Assembly: GCF_002843305.1 (NCBI RefSeq)
Contig: NZ_PGSG01000084.1
Span: forward strand, 1 to 61,204
Direction: 5' to 3'
Source: Streptomyces barkulensis
Lineage (GTDB): Bacteria; Actinomycetota; Actinomycetes; Streptomycetales; Streptomycetaceae
DNA: 61,204 bases
The position numbers and the translations under genes were made by a program. The notes below the pieces were generated by a model that saw only the letters and a program-made list of their open reading frames with translations, was not told the DNA's origin and did no database searches. Positions 25,157-34,308 of the stretch are shown here, piece by piece (positions within the stretch are counted from its first letter, which is position 1; each line of letters starts with the position of its first letter).

Positions 25157-26358
25157 TGAGTGACCAGCACGCAGCACGGGACGAGGCGCGGGACGCGGAG
25201 CAGAACGCGGCGCGTACCCCGGCGCAGCACTTCGAGACCCTCGCCATCCACGCCGGGCAGGAGCCCGACGCCGCCACCGGGGCGGTGGTGCCGCCGATCC
25301 ACCAGGTCTCCACGTTCAAGCAGGACGGGGTGGGGGGCCTGCGCGGCGGTTACGAGTACAGCCGCAGCGCCAACCCGACCCGCACCGCGCTGGAGGAGAA
25401 CCTCGCGGCGCTGGAGGGCGGGCGGCGCGGGCTGGCCTTCGCCTCCGGACTGGCCGCCGAGGACTGCCTGCTGAGGACCCTGCTCACCCCCGGCGACCAC
25501 GTCGTCATCCCCAACGACGCCTACGGCGGCACCTTCCGGCTGTTCGCGAAGGTCGCCGAGCGGTGGGGCGTGGAGTGGGACGTGGCGGACTCCTCCGACC
25601 CGGCGGCCGTGCGCGCCGCGCTGCGCCCGCGCACGAAGGCGGTGTGGGTGGAGACCCCGTCCAACCCGCTGCTGGGCATCGCCGACATCGCGGCGCTGGC
25701 CGACGTGGCCCGTACGGCGGGCGCCCGCCTGGTGGTGGACAACACCTTCGCCAGCCCCTACCTCCAGCAGCCGCTGGCACTCGGCGCGGACGTGGTGGTG
25801 CACTCCACGACCAAGTACATGGGCGGCCACTCCGACGTGGTCGGCGGCGCGCTGATCACCGCCGACACCGCGCTGGGCGAGGAACTGGCCTTCCACCAGA
25901 ACGCGATGGGCGCCATCGCCGGGCCGTTCGACTCCTGGCTGGTGATGCGCGGCGCCAAGACGCTGGCGGTGCGCATGGACCGGCACTGCGCCAACGCCGC
26001 GCGGATCACCGAACTGCTCGTCTCCCACCCGAAGGTCGTCCAGGTGTACTACCCGGGGCTGGAGACGCATCCCGGGCACGAGGTGGCGGCCAAGCAGATG
26101 CGCGACTTCGGCGGCATGGTCTCCTTCCGGGTCGCCGGGGGCGAGGAGGCGGCGGTCGAGGTGTGCAACCGGGCGGAGCTGTTCACGCTCGGGGAGTCGC
26201 TGGGCGGGGTGGAGTCCCTGATCGAGCACCCGGGCCGGATGACGCACGCCTCGGCGGCGGGCTCGGCGCTGGAGGTGCCCTCGGATCTGGTGCGGCTGTC
26301 GGTGGGCATCGAGGCCGCCGACGACCTGGTGGCGGATCTGGCGCAGGCGCTGGGCTGA
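25156..26358 (+). CDS. metB: Cystathionine gamma-synthase (PLP enzyme)
   Basis: Joins O-acylhomoserine with cysteine to give cystathionine in methionine synthesis; close relatives are gamma-lyases. The 400-aa protein is a full Cys/Met-metabolism PLP enzyme: [36 protein letters not shown], the PLP Asp in [15 protein letters not shown] and the Schiff-base Lys in [38 protein letters not shown] near the end is typical of the MetB group. The start was chosen by the leaderless -10. A 32-bp hairpin follows. Gamma-synthase versus gamma-lyase cannot be fully separated from sequence alone. Confidence 0.9.
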   Translation: MSDQHAARDEARDAEQNAARTPAQHFETLAIHAGQEPDAATGAVVPPIHQVSTFKQDGVGGLRGGYEYSRSANPTRTALEENLAALEGGRRGLAFASGLAAEDCLLRTLLTPGDHVVIPNDAYGGTFRLFAKVAERWGVEWDVADSSDPAAVRAALRPRTKAVWVETPSNPLLGIADIAALADVARTAGARLVVDNTFASPYLQQPLALGADVVVHSTTKYMGGHSDVVGGALITADTALGEELAFHQNAMGAIAGPFDSWLVMRGAKTLAVRMDRHCANAARITELLVSHPKVVQVYYPGLETHPGHEVAAKQMRDFGGMVSFRVAGGEEAAVEVCNRAELFTLGESLGGVESLIEHPGRMTHASAAGSALEVPSDLVRLSVGIEAADDLVADLAQALG

Positions 26359-26438
26359 GCCAGGGTCGGGCCCGGGCCCGACCGGGCCGTACGGGGTGTC
26401 GGCGGGGATCGCGGCGGGGCCGCGGTCCCCGCCGTCCT

Positions 26439-26513
26439 GTGCGGGGGCGGGCATCACGGCGGGGGCGCGGGCGTGCGGTGTCCGCGCCCCCGCCGTGATG
26501 CCCACCCCCGCAC
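26439..26513. terminator. Very long hairpin (32-bp arms) between metB and a convergent gene
   Basis: Arms 26439-26470 and 26482-26513 pair at 31 of 32 positions around an 11-base loop. It lies between convergent stops and should stop transcription from both sides. Its length is unusual and it could also be a repeat-family element. Confidence 0.8.
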
Positions 26514-26531
26514 CGTCAGGTGGACATGCCG

Positions 26532-26858
26532 TCAGGCGGAGCGCTGCTGGCAGCCGACGCAGCGGCTCGCGTACGGCAGGATCTCCAGCCGCTCGGCCGG
26601 GATGGCGCTGCCGCAGCCCTCGCAGACCCCGTAGGTGCCGTCCTCCAGCCGGGCCAGCGCCAGGTCGATCTCCGCCAGCACCCGGCGGGCGGAGTCCGTC
26701 TGGACGGCCAGCAGGTCCGCGGACGCCTGGTCCGCGGCCTCCTCGACGGCGTTGAGCTGGGACAGGCGGGAGTCGCGTTCGTGCTCCAGGCGCAGACGCG
26801 CGTCGTGCGCCGGGAGGCGTTCGGGAGGGTCCGCGGAGCGGGCCGCGTCGATCGTCAT
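26532..26858 (-). CDS. TraR/DksA-type zinc-finger protein
   Basis: A 108-aa protein with a coiled-coil N-terminal half (RLRLEHERDSRLSQLNAVEE... to about residue 70) and a C4 zinc finger near the end (GVCEGCGSAIPAERLE then RCVGCQQ). This is the DksA/TraR build; such proteins enter the secondary channel of RNA polymerase or act as small regulators. Acidic residues at the coiled-coil tip can be seen but not assigned. Start ATG 26858 follows GGAA. Short length is typical for the actinobacterial version. Confidence 0.85.
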   Translation of the reverse strand: MTIDAARSADPPERLPAHDARLRLEHERDSRLSQLNAVEEAADQASADLLAVQTDSARRVLAEIDLALARLEDGTYGVCEGCGSAIPAERLEILPYASRCVGCQQRSA

Positions 26859-27184
26859 CGCGGTCGTGTTCCTTCCGGGCTGAGGGAGGCCGATGGCATA
26901 CGGGAGGGCGCGCGGCCCGTCCCGGGAGAGGGGCCACGCGCCCCTGCGCTCCCACCATGGACGGCGTGCCGGTTCCGGTCCATCGGTGGCGCCACCCATT
27001 CCGGGGTGGGGGCGGTGTGTACGCACCGGGCGGGGCAGGGGCACCGGGGCCGGGCGGGATGGCCCGCGTCACCGATCGACCGGGGCGGCCCCGCCGCGGC
27101 AGGCTGGCGGGGAAGGGCCGGGCGATGCCGGCCGGACCGCGCCGATGGCGGATAGTGGTGGGGACGCAGGTGATGGAGGAGGAC

Positions 27185-28201
27185 GTGCACGCCGTGTCCC
27201 TGTTCTGGCGGATCTTCGCCCTCAACGCCCTGGTGCTCGGCGCGGCCACGGCGCTGCTGCTGTGGGCGCCGGTGACCGTCTCGGTGCCGGTGCTGCTCAC
27301 CGAGGCCGTCGTACTGGTCACCGGCCTGGCCGTGATGCTGGTGGCCAACGCCGCCCTGCTGCGCGTCGGACTGGCGCCGCTGGAGCGGCTGACCCGGCTG
27401 ATGACCCGGGTCGACCTGCTCAGGCCCGGCCACCGGCTGCCGGTGGCCGGACACGGCGGGGTGGCCGATCTGATCCGCACCTTCAACGACATGCTCGACC
27501 GGCTGGAGGCCGAGCGGGCCGCCAGCAGCGCCCGGGTGCTGTCCGCGCAGGAGGCCGAGCGCCGCCGTATCGCCCAGGAGCTCCACGACGAGGTCGGCCA
27601 GAGCATGACGGCCGTGCTGCTGGAGCTGAAGCGGGCGGCCGACCGCACCCCGGACGAGGAGCTGCGCGCCGAGCTCCGGCACGCCCAGGAGACCACCCGC
27701 GGCAGCCTGGACGAGGTGCGGCGGCTGGCGCGCAGGCTGCGCCCCGGCGTACTGGAGGACCTCGGCCTGGTCAGCGCCCTCACCGCACTGGCCGCCGACT
27801 ACTCCACCCACACCGGACTGAGGGTGCGCCGCAGCTTCGAGGGCGGGCTGCCGCCGCTGGACGGCGAGCGGGAGCTGGTGCTGTACCGCGTCGCCCAGGA
27901 GAGCCTGACCAACGTCGCCCGCCACGCCGAGGCCGGCAGCGTCGAGCTGCGGCTGCGGCGCACCGCCGGCGGTGTGGTGCTGAGCGTGCGCGACGACGGC
28001 CGCGGCATCGGCTCCGCCCCGGAGGGCGCCGGCATCCGCGGCATGCGGGAGCGCGCGCTGCTGGTCGGCGCCGACCTGGACATCGGCCCGGCGCCGGAGG
28101 GCGGCACCCGGGTCCGTCTGACGGTGCCCGTGGACGGAGCGCCCGCGCGACCGACGCCGCCGGTCGGCGCGACCACCACCGCACAGGAGGCGGCTGCGTG
28201 A
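27185..28201 (+). CDS. NarL-type sensor histidine kinase
   Basis: Membrane sensor kinase of about 338 aa. Two N-terminal spans (about 6-28 and 38-60) with almost no extracellular loop, a HAMP-like segment (LAPLERLTRLMTRVDLL...), a HisKA_3 dimerisation domain with phospho-acceptor His134 in RRRIAQELHDEVGQSM, and a HATPase domain with AQESLTNVARHA, DDGRGIG and GIRGMRERA. The lack of a loop suggests it senses a membrane or internal signal. The start is uncertain; GTG 27185 follows a GGAGGAGG site. Its stop overlaps the start of the response regulator (GTGA). The signal is unknown. Confidence 0.88.
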   Translation: MHAVSLFWRIFALNALVLGAATALLLWAPVTVSVPVLLTEAVVLVTGLAVMLVANAALLRVGLAPLERLTRLMTRVDLLRPGHRLPVAGHGGVADLIRTFNDMLDRLEAERAASSARVLSAQEAERRRIAQELHDEVGQSMTAVLLELKRAADRTPDEELRAELRHAQETTRGSLDEVRRLARRLRPGVLEDLGLVSALTALAADYSTHTGLRVRRSFEGGLPPLDGERELVLYRVAQESLTNVARHAEAGSVELRLRRTAGGVVLSVRDDGRGIGSAPEGAGIRGMRERALLVGADLDIGPAPEGGTRVRLTVPVDGAPARPTPPVGATTTAQEAAA

Positions 28202-28863
28202 ACGCGCCCGAGCCCGGCGTCACCCGCATCCTGCTCGCCGACGACCACGCGCTGGTCCGCCGCGGGGTGCGGCTCATCCTGGACGGCGAACCGGACCTGA
28301 GCGTCGTCGCCGAGGCCGGGGACGGCGCCGAGGCCGTCGCCGCGGCCCGCGAGCACCCCGTCGACCTGGCCGTCCTCGACGTCGCCATGCCCCGTATGAC
28401 CGGACTGCAGGCGGCCCGGGAGCTGTCCGCCCGCCACCCCGGCCTGCGCATCCTGATCCTGTCGATGTACGACAACGAGCAGTACCTCTTCGAGGCGCTC
28501 AAGGCCGGGGCCTCGGGGTACGTGCTGAAGTCGGTGGCCGACCGGGATCTGGTGGAGGCGTGCCGCGCGGCGATGCGCGGCGAGCCGTTCCTCTACCCGG
28601 GTGCGGTCACCGCGCTGATCCGCAGCTACCTCGACCGCGTCCGGCAGGGCGGGGACATCCCCGAACGGGTGCTCACCGCACGGGAGGAGGAGGTGCTCAA
28701 GCTGGTCGCCGAGGGCCACTCCTCGAAGGAGATCGCCGAGACACTGGTCATCAGCGTCAAGACGGTGGAGAGGCACCGTGCGAACATGCTGCACAAGCTC
28801 GGGCTGCGCGACCGCCTGGAACTGACCCGCTACGCGATCCGCGCGGGGCTGATCGAGCCCTGA
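28198..28863 (+). CDS. NarL/FixJ-family response regulator
   Basis: Partner of the upstream kinase: GTG at 28198 overlaps the kinase stop by the GTGA arrangement. The 221-aa protein has a receiver domain with acidic pair LADDHALVRRG, phosphorylated Asp61 in LAVLDVAMPRMTGL and the switch Lys in GYVLKSV; then a LuxR-type helix-turn-helix (about 155-210) with LTAREEEVLKLVAEGHSSKE and VISVKTVERHRANML. It should bind DNA as a dimer when phosphorylated. Targets are unknown; the following secreted-protein gene and secDF are candidates by position only. Confidence 0.92.
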   Translation: MNAPEPGVTRILLADDHALVRRGVRLILDGEPDLSVVAEAGDGAEAVAAAREHPVDLAVLDVAMPRMTGLQAARELSARHPGLRILILSMYDNEQYLFEALKAGASGYVLKSVADRDLVEACRAAMRGEPFLYPGAVTALIRSYLDRVRQGGDIPERVLTAREEEVLKLVAEGHSSKEIAETLVISVKTVERHRANMLHKLGLRDRLELTRYAIRAGLIEP

Positions 28864-28973
28864 GCCCGGTTCCGCGCCCGCCGGCGGATACGGGAGGACG
28901 CGGGCGCCGCGCCGGCGCCCGCGGTGACCGACGGCGCCGGGTGCCGGAGGAGGACAGCGGAGGAGGAGGCGGC

Positions 28974-29402
28974 ATGGACCAGCGGTCCGCCGTGCTCCGG
29001 TTCGCGCCGGCACGGGCCCTGCCGGCGGTCCTGGCCCTTCTGCTGGGGGCCCTGGCGCCCACCGTCTCCGCACTCGGCTCCGCACTCGGCTCCGCGCACG
29101 CCTCGGCGGCCTCGGCCGCCTCCGCTCCGCCGGGCGCCGCGCCGAACGCCGCCGCCGCGGCCGCGCAGACCGCCGACGGGCCCTGCGCGGCCGAGTGCGA
29201 CCGCACCCCCCTGCTGCACCGGGACGCCGCGGCCGAGCGGCACGCCCCGCACCCCGCGGGGGCGGCCCTGCCGGTCCGGGCCCGCCCCGCCCGGACCACC
29301 GCGGGCATACGCCCGCCCGCACCCCCGCCGCACACCGCCGCACGTCCCCCGTACACCGCACGCCCTCAGGGCCGGGCGCCGCCGCCTCCGCCGGACAGCT
29401 GA
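28974..29402 (+). CDS. Putative secreted Ala/Pro-rich protein
   Basis: A 142-aa protein starting at ATG 28974 behind a very strong GGAGGAGG site. The N terminus is a signal peptide (ARALPAVLALLLGALAPTVSAL), after which come low-complexity Ala/Ser and then Pro/Arg/His-rich stretches with one Cys pair (GPCAAECDR). I see no domain. It ends 63 bases before secDF. Composition could be merely high-GC drift, but the ribosome site and signal peptide favour a real gene. Confidence 0.5.
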   Translation: MDQRSAVLRFAPARALPAVLALLLGALAPTVSALGSALGSAHASAASAASAPPGAAPNAAAAAAQTADGPCAAECDRTPLLHRDAAAERHAPHPAGAALPVRARPARTTAGIRPPAPPPHTAARPPYTARPQGRAPPPPPDS

Positions 29403-29465
29403 CGTTCCCCGTCGTCCCACCGCCGCGGCCGGCACCCGGCCGCGGCGCCCTGCTGGAGGCACACC

Positions 29466-31781
29466 TTGAAACGCGCCACCCTGGTGCGGGCGCTCCTCGC
29501 CCTCACCGTGATCGCCCTGTCCGTCTACGCCGCGGTGACCTCCTCCCCGCGGCTCGGCCTCGATCTGCGCGGCGGTACCCAGATCGTGCTGGAGACCCGC
29601 GACTCGCCCACCACCGAGGCCGACCGCGAGGCCACCGACCGAACCCTGGAGGTGCTGCGCCGCCGCGTCGACGCGCTCGGCGTCGCCGAACCGAACATCA
29701 CCCGGTCCGGGGACAACCGGATCATCGTCGAACTGCCCGGCCTGCAGGACCCGCGCGAGGCCGCCGACGTCCTCGGCCGCACCGCACAGCTCACCTTCCA
29801 CCCCGTCCTCGGCGCCGCGGCCGAGGGGGAGGAGGCCGAGGAGGAGGGCGAGCGCGTCCTGCCCGACACCTCGGGCCGGCCGCTGCGCCTGGGGCCGGCC
29901 GAGCTGACCGGCGAGGGGGTGGAGGACGCCGAGGCGGCCATCGACCAGCAGACCGGCGGCGGCTGGTACGTCACCGTCGACCTGCGCGGCGGCGGTGAGG
30001 AGGCCTGGGCCGAACTGACCGGCCAGGCCGCCTGCGCGCCGCCCGGCGACCCCAGGCGGCGGGTGGCGATCGTCCTGGACGACGAGATCATCTCCGCGCC
30101 GCAGGTCGATCCCTCGGTCGCCTGCGAGCGGGGCATCACCGGCGGCTCCACCCAGATCACCGGCGACTTCTCCCAGGAGGAGGCCAAGGAGCTGGCCCTG
30201 CTCATCGACGGCGGCGCCCTGCCGGTGCCGGTGGAGATCATCGAGCAGCGCACCGTCGGCCCGACCCTGGGCGAGGAGGCCATCGAGGCCAGCGCCCGGG
30301 CCGCGATCATCGGCACCGCGCTGACCGCGCTGTTCATCATCGCCGTCTACCGCCTGCTGGGCGCCCTCGCCACCGTGGCCCTGGCCTGCTACGGGCTCAT
30401 CTCCTACGCCGCGCTGACCGCGCTCGGCGCGACCCTCACCCTGCCGGGACTGGCCGGCTTCGTACTGGCGATCGGCATGGCCGTGGACGCCAACGTGCTG
30501 GTCTTCGAACGCGCCCGGGAGGAGTACGCCGCCCGCGGCGGCAAGAACCTGTCCAGGGCGCTGACGGAGGGCTTCCGCAACGCCCTGAGCGCCATCGCCG
30601 ACTCCAACGTCACCACGCTGCTGGCCGCCGGCCTGCTGTTCTTCTTCGCCTCCGGGCCGGTGCGCGGCTTCGGCGTGACCCTGTCCATCGGTGTGCTCGC
30701 CTCCATGGTCAGCGCCCTGCTGATCACCCGGGTGCTCACCGAGTTCGCCGTCTCCCGCGACGCGGTGCGCGGGCGGCCGCGGCTGACCGGCATCGCGGGC
30801 GTGGGCCGGGTGCGGGAGTGGATCAACCGCCGCGAGCCAGACCTGATGGGCCGGCGGCGGCGCTGGCTGGCGGTCTCGCTGGCCGCCGTCGTCCTGGCGG
30901 GCTCGGGCATCGCGGCGCGCGGGCTGGACTTCGGGGTGGAGTTCACCGGTGGGCGGCTGATCGAGTACTCCACCGCCTCCCCCGTCGACCCGGAGCGGGC
31001 GCGCTCGGCGCTGGCCGAGGCGGGCTTCCCCCGCGCCGTCGTCCAGACCTCGGGGGAGGGCGACATCTCGGTGCGCACCGAGGAGCTGTCCAACGACGAG
31101 GCGGCCGAGGTGGCCGAGACGATCGGGGAACTGGGCGGGGAGACGGAGAAGATCCGCGACGAGCTGATCGGCCCCAGCCTCGGGGACGAGCTGCGCAGGG
31201 GCGCCCTGATCGCCCTCGGCGTCGCGCTGGCCGCCCAGATGCTCTACCTGGCGATCCGCTTCCGCTGGACCTTCTCGGTGGGCGCGGTGCTGGCGATGGT
31301 CCACGACGTGCTCATCCTCGTCGGGATCTTCGCCTGGCTCGGCAAGCCGGTCGACGGGGTGTTCCTGGCCGCCCTGCTCACCGTGATCGGCTACTCGGTC
31401 AACGACTCGGTGGTGGTCTTCGACCGGGTCCGCGAACTGTGGGCGGCCCGGCGCAGGGAGCCCTTCGCCGGGGTCGCCAACGCCGCCGTCCTCCAGACCG
31501 TGCCCCGCACCGTGAACACCGGCATGGGCGCGCTGTTCATCCTGGCCGCGCTCGCCCTGCTCGGCGGCGACACCCTGACCGACTTCGCCGTCGCGCTGCT
31601 GATCGGCATCGTCGTGGGCACCTGGTCCTCGGTGTTCACCGCGACGCCGCTGGCCGTCGAACTGGAGGCGCACAGCAGCGCGCCGCCGCCCAGGCCGGCG
31701 CGGAGCAGGTCCTCGGCGGCCGCGGGCCGCTTCGGGACGGGGGACGGACGCCGGCCGGGCGACAGCGGCGCCCAGGTCTGA
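29466..31781 (+). CDS. secDF: Fused SecDF protein translocase subunit
   Basis: A proton-driven helper of the Sec translocon that pulls exported proteins out on the external side. The 771-aa product joins SecD and SecF halves. The SecD half has LGLDLRGGTQIVLE (about 31-44), the large periplasmic-type domain with an acidic insert, and membrane segments ending with GMAVDANVLVFERAREE. The SecF half begins near 450 with DFGVEFTGGRLIEY and has GYSVNDSVVVFDRVRE. About twelve spans are expected. TTG 29466 follows GGAGG. Many Streptomyces carry this fused form as well as separate secD and secF elsewhere; that is from memory. Confidence 0.92.
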   Translation: MKRATLVRALLALTVIALSVYAAVTSSPRLGLDLRGGTQIVLETRDSPTTEADREATDRTLEVLRRRVDALGVAEPNITRSGDNRIIVELPGLQDPREAADVLGRTAQLTFHPVLGAAAEGEEAEEEGERVLPDTSGRPLRLGPAELTGEGVEDAEAAIDQQTGGGWYVTVDLRGGGEEAWAELTGQAACAPPGDPRRRVAIVLDDEIISAPQVDPSVACERGITGGSTQITGDFSQEEAKELALLIDGGALPVPVEIIEQRTVGPTLGEEAIEASARAAIIGTALTALFIIAVYRLLGALATVALACYGLISYAALTALGATLTLPGLAGFVLAIGMAVDANVLVFERAREEYAARGGKNLSRALTEGFRNALSAIADSNVTTLLAAGLLFFFASGPVRGFGVTLSIGVLASMVSALLITRVLTEFAVSRDAVRGRPRLTGIAGVGRVREWINRREPDLMGRRRRWLAVSLAAVVLAGSGIAARGLDFGVEFTGGRLIEYSTASPVDPERARSALAEAGFPRAVVQTSGEGDISVRTEELSNDEAAEVAETIGELGGETEKIRDELIGPSLGDELRRGALIALGVALAAQMLYLAIRFRWTFSVGAVLAMVHDVLILVGIFAWLGKPVDGVFLAALLTVIGYSVNDSVVVFDRVRELWAARRREPFAGVANAAVLQTVPRTVNTGMGALFILAALALLGGDTLTDFAVALLIGIVVGTWSSVFTATPLAVELEAHSSAPPPRPARSRSSAAAGRFGTGDGRRPGDSGAQV

Positions 31782-31819
31782 CGGGCCGGGCGCCGGGCCC
31801 GCCCTCCCGGGGCACGCCG

Positions 31820-31859
31820 ACGCGCCGCCGCACGCCCGAGGGGGTGTGCGGCGGCGCGT
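31820..31859. terminator. Hairpin after secDF
   Basis: A 14-bp perfect stem (31820-31833 with 31846-31859) 38 bases after the secDF stop, before a convergent gene pair. Confidence 0.7.
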
Positions 31860-31880
31860 ACGCCGCGTACGCGGGGCCGG

Positions 31881-31924
31881 GCCGGTGTGCGACCGGTGTA
31901 CGGCCGGTGTGCGGCCGGTGTGCG
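31881..31924. repeat. Four 11-base tandem repeats downstream of secDF
   Basis: Units GCCGGTGTGCG, with the second unit differing at two positions, directly follow the terminator hairpin. No function suggested. Confidence 0.85.
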
Positions 31925-31940
31925 CAGGTGCCGGACGGGG

Positions 31941-32153
31941 TCAGGACCGCCCGGCGTCCGAGGCGGGCGACTCCTCGAAGTCGACCTTCCCTATGTGGCG
32001 GTTCAGCGACTTCATCAGCATCCAGACGGCCAGTCCCAGCACCGCGAAGACGAGGAAGCCGAGGACACCGGGCGTCACCTTGTTCTCGTCGAACTCCTTG
32101 GCGAGGTCGACGAGGCCGGGGGCCTGGGTGAGGGCGAGAGTGGTCGGGCTCAT
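31941..32153 (-). CDS. Conserved 70-aa membrane protein
   Basis: A small protein with an extracytoplasmic N terminus (MSPTTLALTQAPGLVDLAKE), one membrane span (VLGFLVFAVLGLAVWMLM) and a basic then acidic tail (KSLNRHIGKVDFEE). It begins four bases after the stop of mca, so the two are an operon; the pairing with mca is, as I recall, widespread in actinomycetes. Function unknown, possibly related to redox or membrane housekeeping by context only. Confidence 0.8.
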   Translation of the reverse strand: MSPTTLALTQAPGLVDLAKEFDENKVTPGVLGFLVFAVLGLAVWMLMKSLNRHIGKVDFEESPASDAGRS

Positions 32154-32157
32154 GGCG

Positions 32158-33030
32158 TCAATTGTTACGGATGCCCGCGAAGAGGTCGTCCTCGGGGACG
32201 GACGTGTCCACCAGAGACTTCGCCAGCTCGTACTCCTCCGTCGGCCAGACCTCCTTCTGGAGCTCCATCGGGACCTTGAACCAGCCGCCGTCGGGGTCGA
32301 TCTGGGTGGCGTGGGCGATCAGCGCCTTGTCCCGGACCTCGAAGAAGTCCGCGCAGGGCACATAGGTGGTCAGCGTGCGCTCGGGACGCTGGAACTCCTC
32401 CCACCGCTTGAGCCACTCGCCGTAGGGGGACTCCAGACCGCGCTCCAGCATCGCCTCGTGCAGGGCGAGGGTGCGGGGACGGTTGAAGCCCTGGTTGTAG
32501 TAGAGCTTCAGGGGCTGCCAGGGCTCGCCCGCCTCCGGGTACCGGCCGGCCTCGCCCGCGGCGTCGAAGGCCGCCATCGTGATCCGGTGGGTCATGATGT
32601 GGTCCGGATGCGGATAGCCGCCGTTCTCGTCGTAGGTGGTGACCACGTGCGGCCGGAAGGCGCGGATGCTGCGCACCAGCCGCTCGGCGGCCTCGTCCAC
32701 GTCCTGGAGCGCGAAACAGCCCTCCGGCAGCGGCGGCAGCGGATCGCCCTCGGGCAGACCGGAGTCGACGAAGCCCAGCCACTCCTGCTTCACGCCCAGG
32801 ATCTCGCGGGCCTCGGCCATCTCCCTGGCCCGCACCTCGTGGATGTGCTCCTCGATGTAGGCGTCGCCCTGGAGCTTCGGATTGAGGATGGAGCCGCGCT
32901 CCCCGCCCGTGCAGGTCACGACCAGCACGTCCACCCCCTCGGACACGTACTTCGCCATGGTCGCCGCGCCCTTGCTCGACTCGTCGTCGGGGTGCGCGTG
33001 CACGGCCATCAGTCTGAGCTGTTCAGTCAA
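32158..33030 (-). CDS. mca: Mycothiol S-conjugate amidase
   Basis: Cleaves mycothiol adducts of toxic electrophiles, releasing a mercapturic acid for export and GlcN-inositol for recycling. The 290-aa protein has the zinc-binding AHPDDE motif (about 12-17), CTGGERGSILNP and the second zinc site HPDH (in YPHPDHIMTH). Length and the middle segment fit Mca rather than the deacetylase MshB, which shares the fold. The start is TTG 33030 (MTEQLRLMAVHAHPDD). It is divergent from a DUF4307 gene and followed closely by the 70-aa membrane gene. Confidence 0.93.
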   Translation of the reverse strand: MTEQLRLMAVHAHPDDESSKGAATMAKYVSEGVDVLVVTCTGGERGSILNPKLQGDAYIEEHIHEVRAREMAEAREILGVKQEWLGFVDSGLPEGDPLPPLPEGCFALQDVDEAAERLVRSIRAFRPHVVTTYDENGGYPHPDHIMTHRITMAAFDAAGEAGRYPEAGEPWQPLKLYYNQGFNRPRTLALHEAMLERGLESPYGEWLKRWEEFQRPERTLTTYVPCADFFEVRDKALIAHATQIDPDGGWFKVPMELQKEVWPTEEYELAKSLVDTSVPEDDLFAGIRNN

Positions 33031-33128
33031 GGCTCGATCCTCGTTACCTGGTCATGGGAGACGGCTTCTATAGTGACCGAAGCGGCATCCGCTTGTATTC
33101 CCGATAGGACCGACAGGACCGGCAGGAC

Positions 33129-33554
33129 ATGGCGATGAGTTCGGCTGACCCGGCGCGCGCGCAGCTGCCCCAAGGGCGGTACGGGCGCTCGGCGGACGGG
33201 CGCTCGGACCGCCGCCTGAAGGCGGTCGGCGCGGTGCTGGGCGTGGCGTTCCTGGCGCTGATCGCCTGGTTCGGGGTGTCGTACGTCACCGGGACGAAGG
33301 TCAGCGGCGAGCTGATCAAGTTCGAGATCGTCTCGGACCGGGAGGTGGCCGTCCACCTGGAGGTCCGCAAGGGCGAGGACGTCACCGGAGTGTGCACCGT
33401 CAACACCCTCGCGGCGGACGGCGGGGACGTGGGCCGTGCGGACTTCACCTTCGACGGGCCTCGCGGCCGCATCGACGAGGTCGTCACCGTACGCACCACC
33501 GAGCGGGCCACCAGCGCCCAGCTGATCGGCTGTACGGCGGCCGGCGGAAACTGA
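33129..33554 (+). CDS. DUF4307 membrane protein
   Basis: A 141-aa protein with an N-terminal polar arm (RYGRSADGRSDRRLK), one membrane span (VGAVLGVAFLALIAWFGV) and an extracytoplasmic beta-rich domain (VSGELIKFEIVSDREVAVHLEVRK). This matches the actinobacterial DUF4307 family, found beside mca and greA. ATG 33129 or ATG 33135 may be the start. Function unknown. Confidence 0.85.
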   Translation: MAMSSADPARAQLPQGRYGRSADGRSDRRLKAVGAVLGVAFLALIAWFGVSYVTGTKVSGELIKFEIVSDREVAVHLEVRKGEDVTGVCTVNTLAADGGDVGRADFTFDGPRGRIDEVVTVRTTERATSAQLIGCTAAGGN

Positions 33555-33695
33555 CGGTCCTCCCCGGGCCCCGAAGGTCCGACCTTCTTCCCTTTTCCGG
33601 CGGAATTGTTAGGCTCGTGGTTTCGCCCACCCATGAAGGCGCACCCTTCGGGTAGGGCGTTGCTTTATATCCGAGAGTACCTACGAGGAGCACCT

Positions 33696-34193
33696 GTGAC
33701 CCAGACCAGCGACAACGTCACCTGGCTCACCCAGGAGGCGTACGACCAGCTCAAGGCCGAGCTGGAGTACCTGTCGGGTCCTGCCCGCATCGAGATCGCC
33801 AAGAAGATCGAGGCGGCCCGCGAGGAAGGCGACCTCCGTGAGAACGGCGGCTACCACGCGGCCAAGGAGGAGCAGGGCAAGCAGGAGCTGCGGGTACGCC
33901 AGCTCACCCAGCTGCTGGAGAACGCCAAGGTCGGCGAGGCTCCGGCGGACGACGGCGTGGTCGAGCCCGGCATGGTGGTCACCGTCGCCTTCGACGGTGA
34001 CGAGGACGACACGATCACCTTCCTCCTCGCCTCCCGCGAGTACGCCAGCTCGGACATCGAGACCTACTCCCCGCAGTCCCCGCTGGGCCGGGGTGTGAAC
34101 GGCAAGAAGGTCGGCGACGACGCCGAGTACGAGCTGCCCAACGGCAAGATGGCCTCGGTGCGGGTCCTGAACGCCAAGCCGTACCAGGGCTGA
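33696..34193 (+). CDS. greA: Transcription elongation factor GreA
   Basis: Stimulates RNA polymerase to cleave backtracked RNA. The 165-aa protein has the N-terminal coiled coil with the conserved acidic tip (EGDLRENGGYHAAKEEQ, about 47-63) and the C-terminal FKBP-like domain (VVEPGMVVTV onward, SPLGRGVNGKKVGDDAEYELPNG). GTG 33696 follows GAGGAG. It is a single gene with a strong terminator. The 140-base leader contains a short CCCTTCGGG hairpin of unknown importance. Confidence 0.96.
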   Translation: MTQTSDNVTWLTQEAYDQLKAELEYLSGPARIEIAKKIEAAREEGDLRENGGYHAAKEEQGKQELRVRQLTQLLENAKVGEAPADDGVVEPGMVVTVAFDGDEDDTITFLLASREYASSDIETYSPQSPLGRGVNGKKVGDDAEYELPNGKMASVRVLNAKPYQG

Positions 34194-34214
34194 GCCCTCC
34201 GAGGGGCGGACGAC

Positions 34215-34260
34215 GCGGCCCCCGGCCGCCACGGATCCTTCCGTGGCGACCGGGGGCCGC
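34215..34260 (+). terminator. Terminator of greA
   Basis: A 21-bp stem with one mismatch and a 4-base loop, 22 bases after the greA stop. A second inverted repeat, CGTGCTCAC / GTGAGCACG (34266-34287), follows before the convergent ABC permease gene and may serve that strand. Confidence 0.85.
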
Positions 34261-34308
34261 TTCGCCGTGCTCACGGTCGTGAGCACGGCTGTGAGCACGG
34301 CGCGCCGG

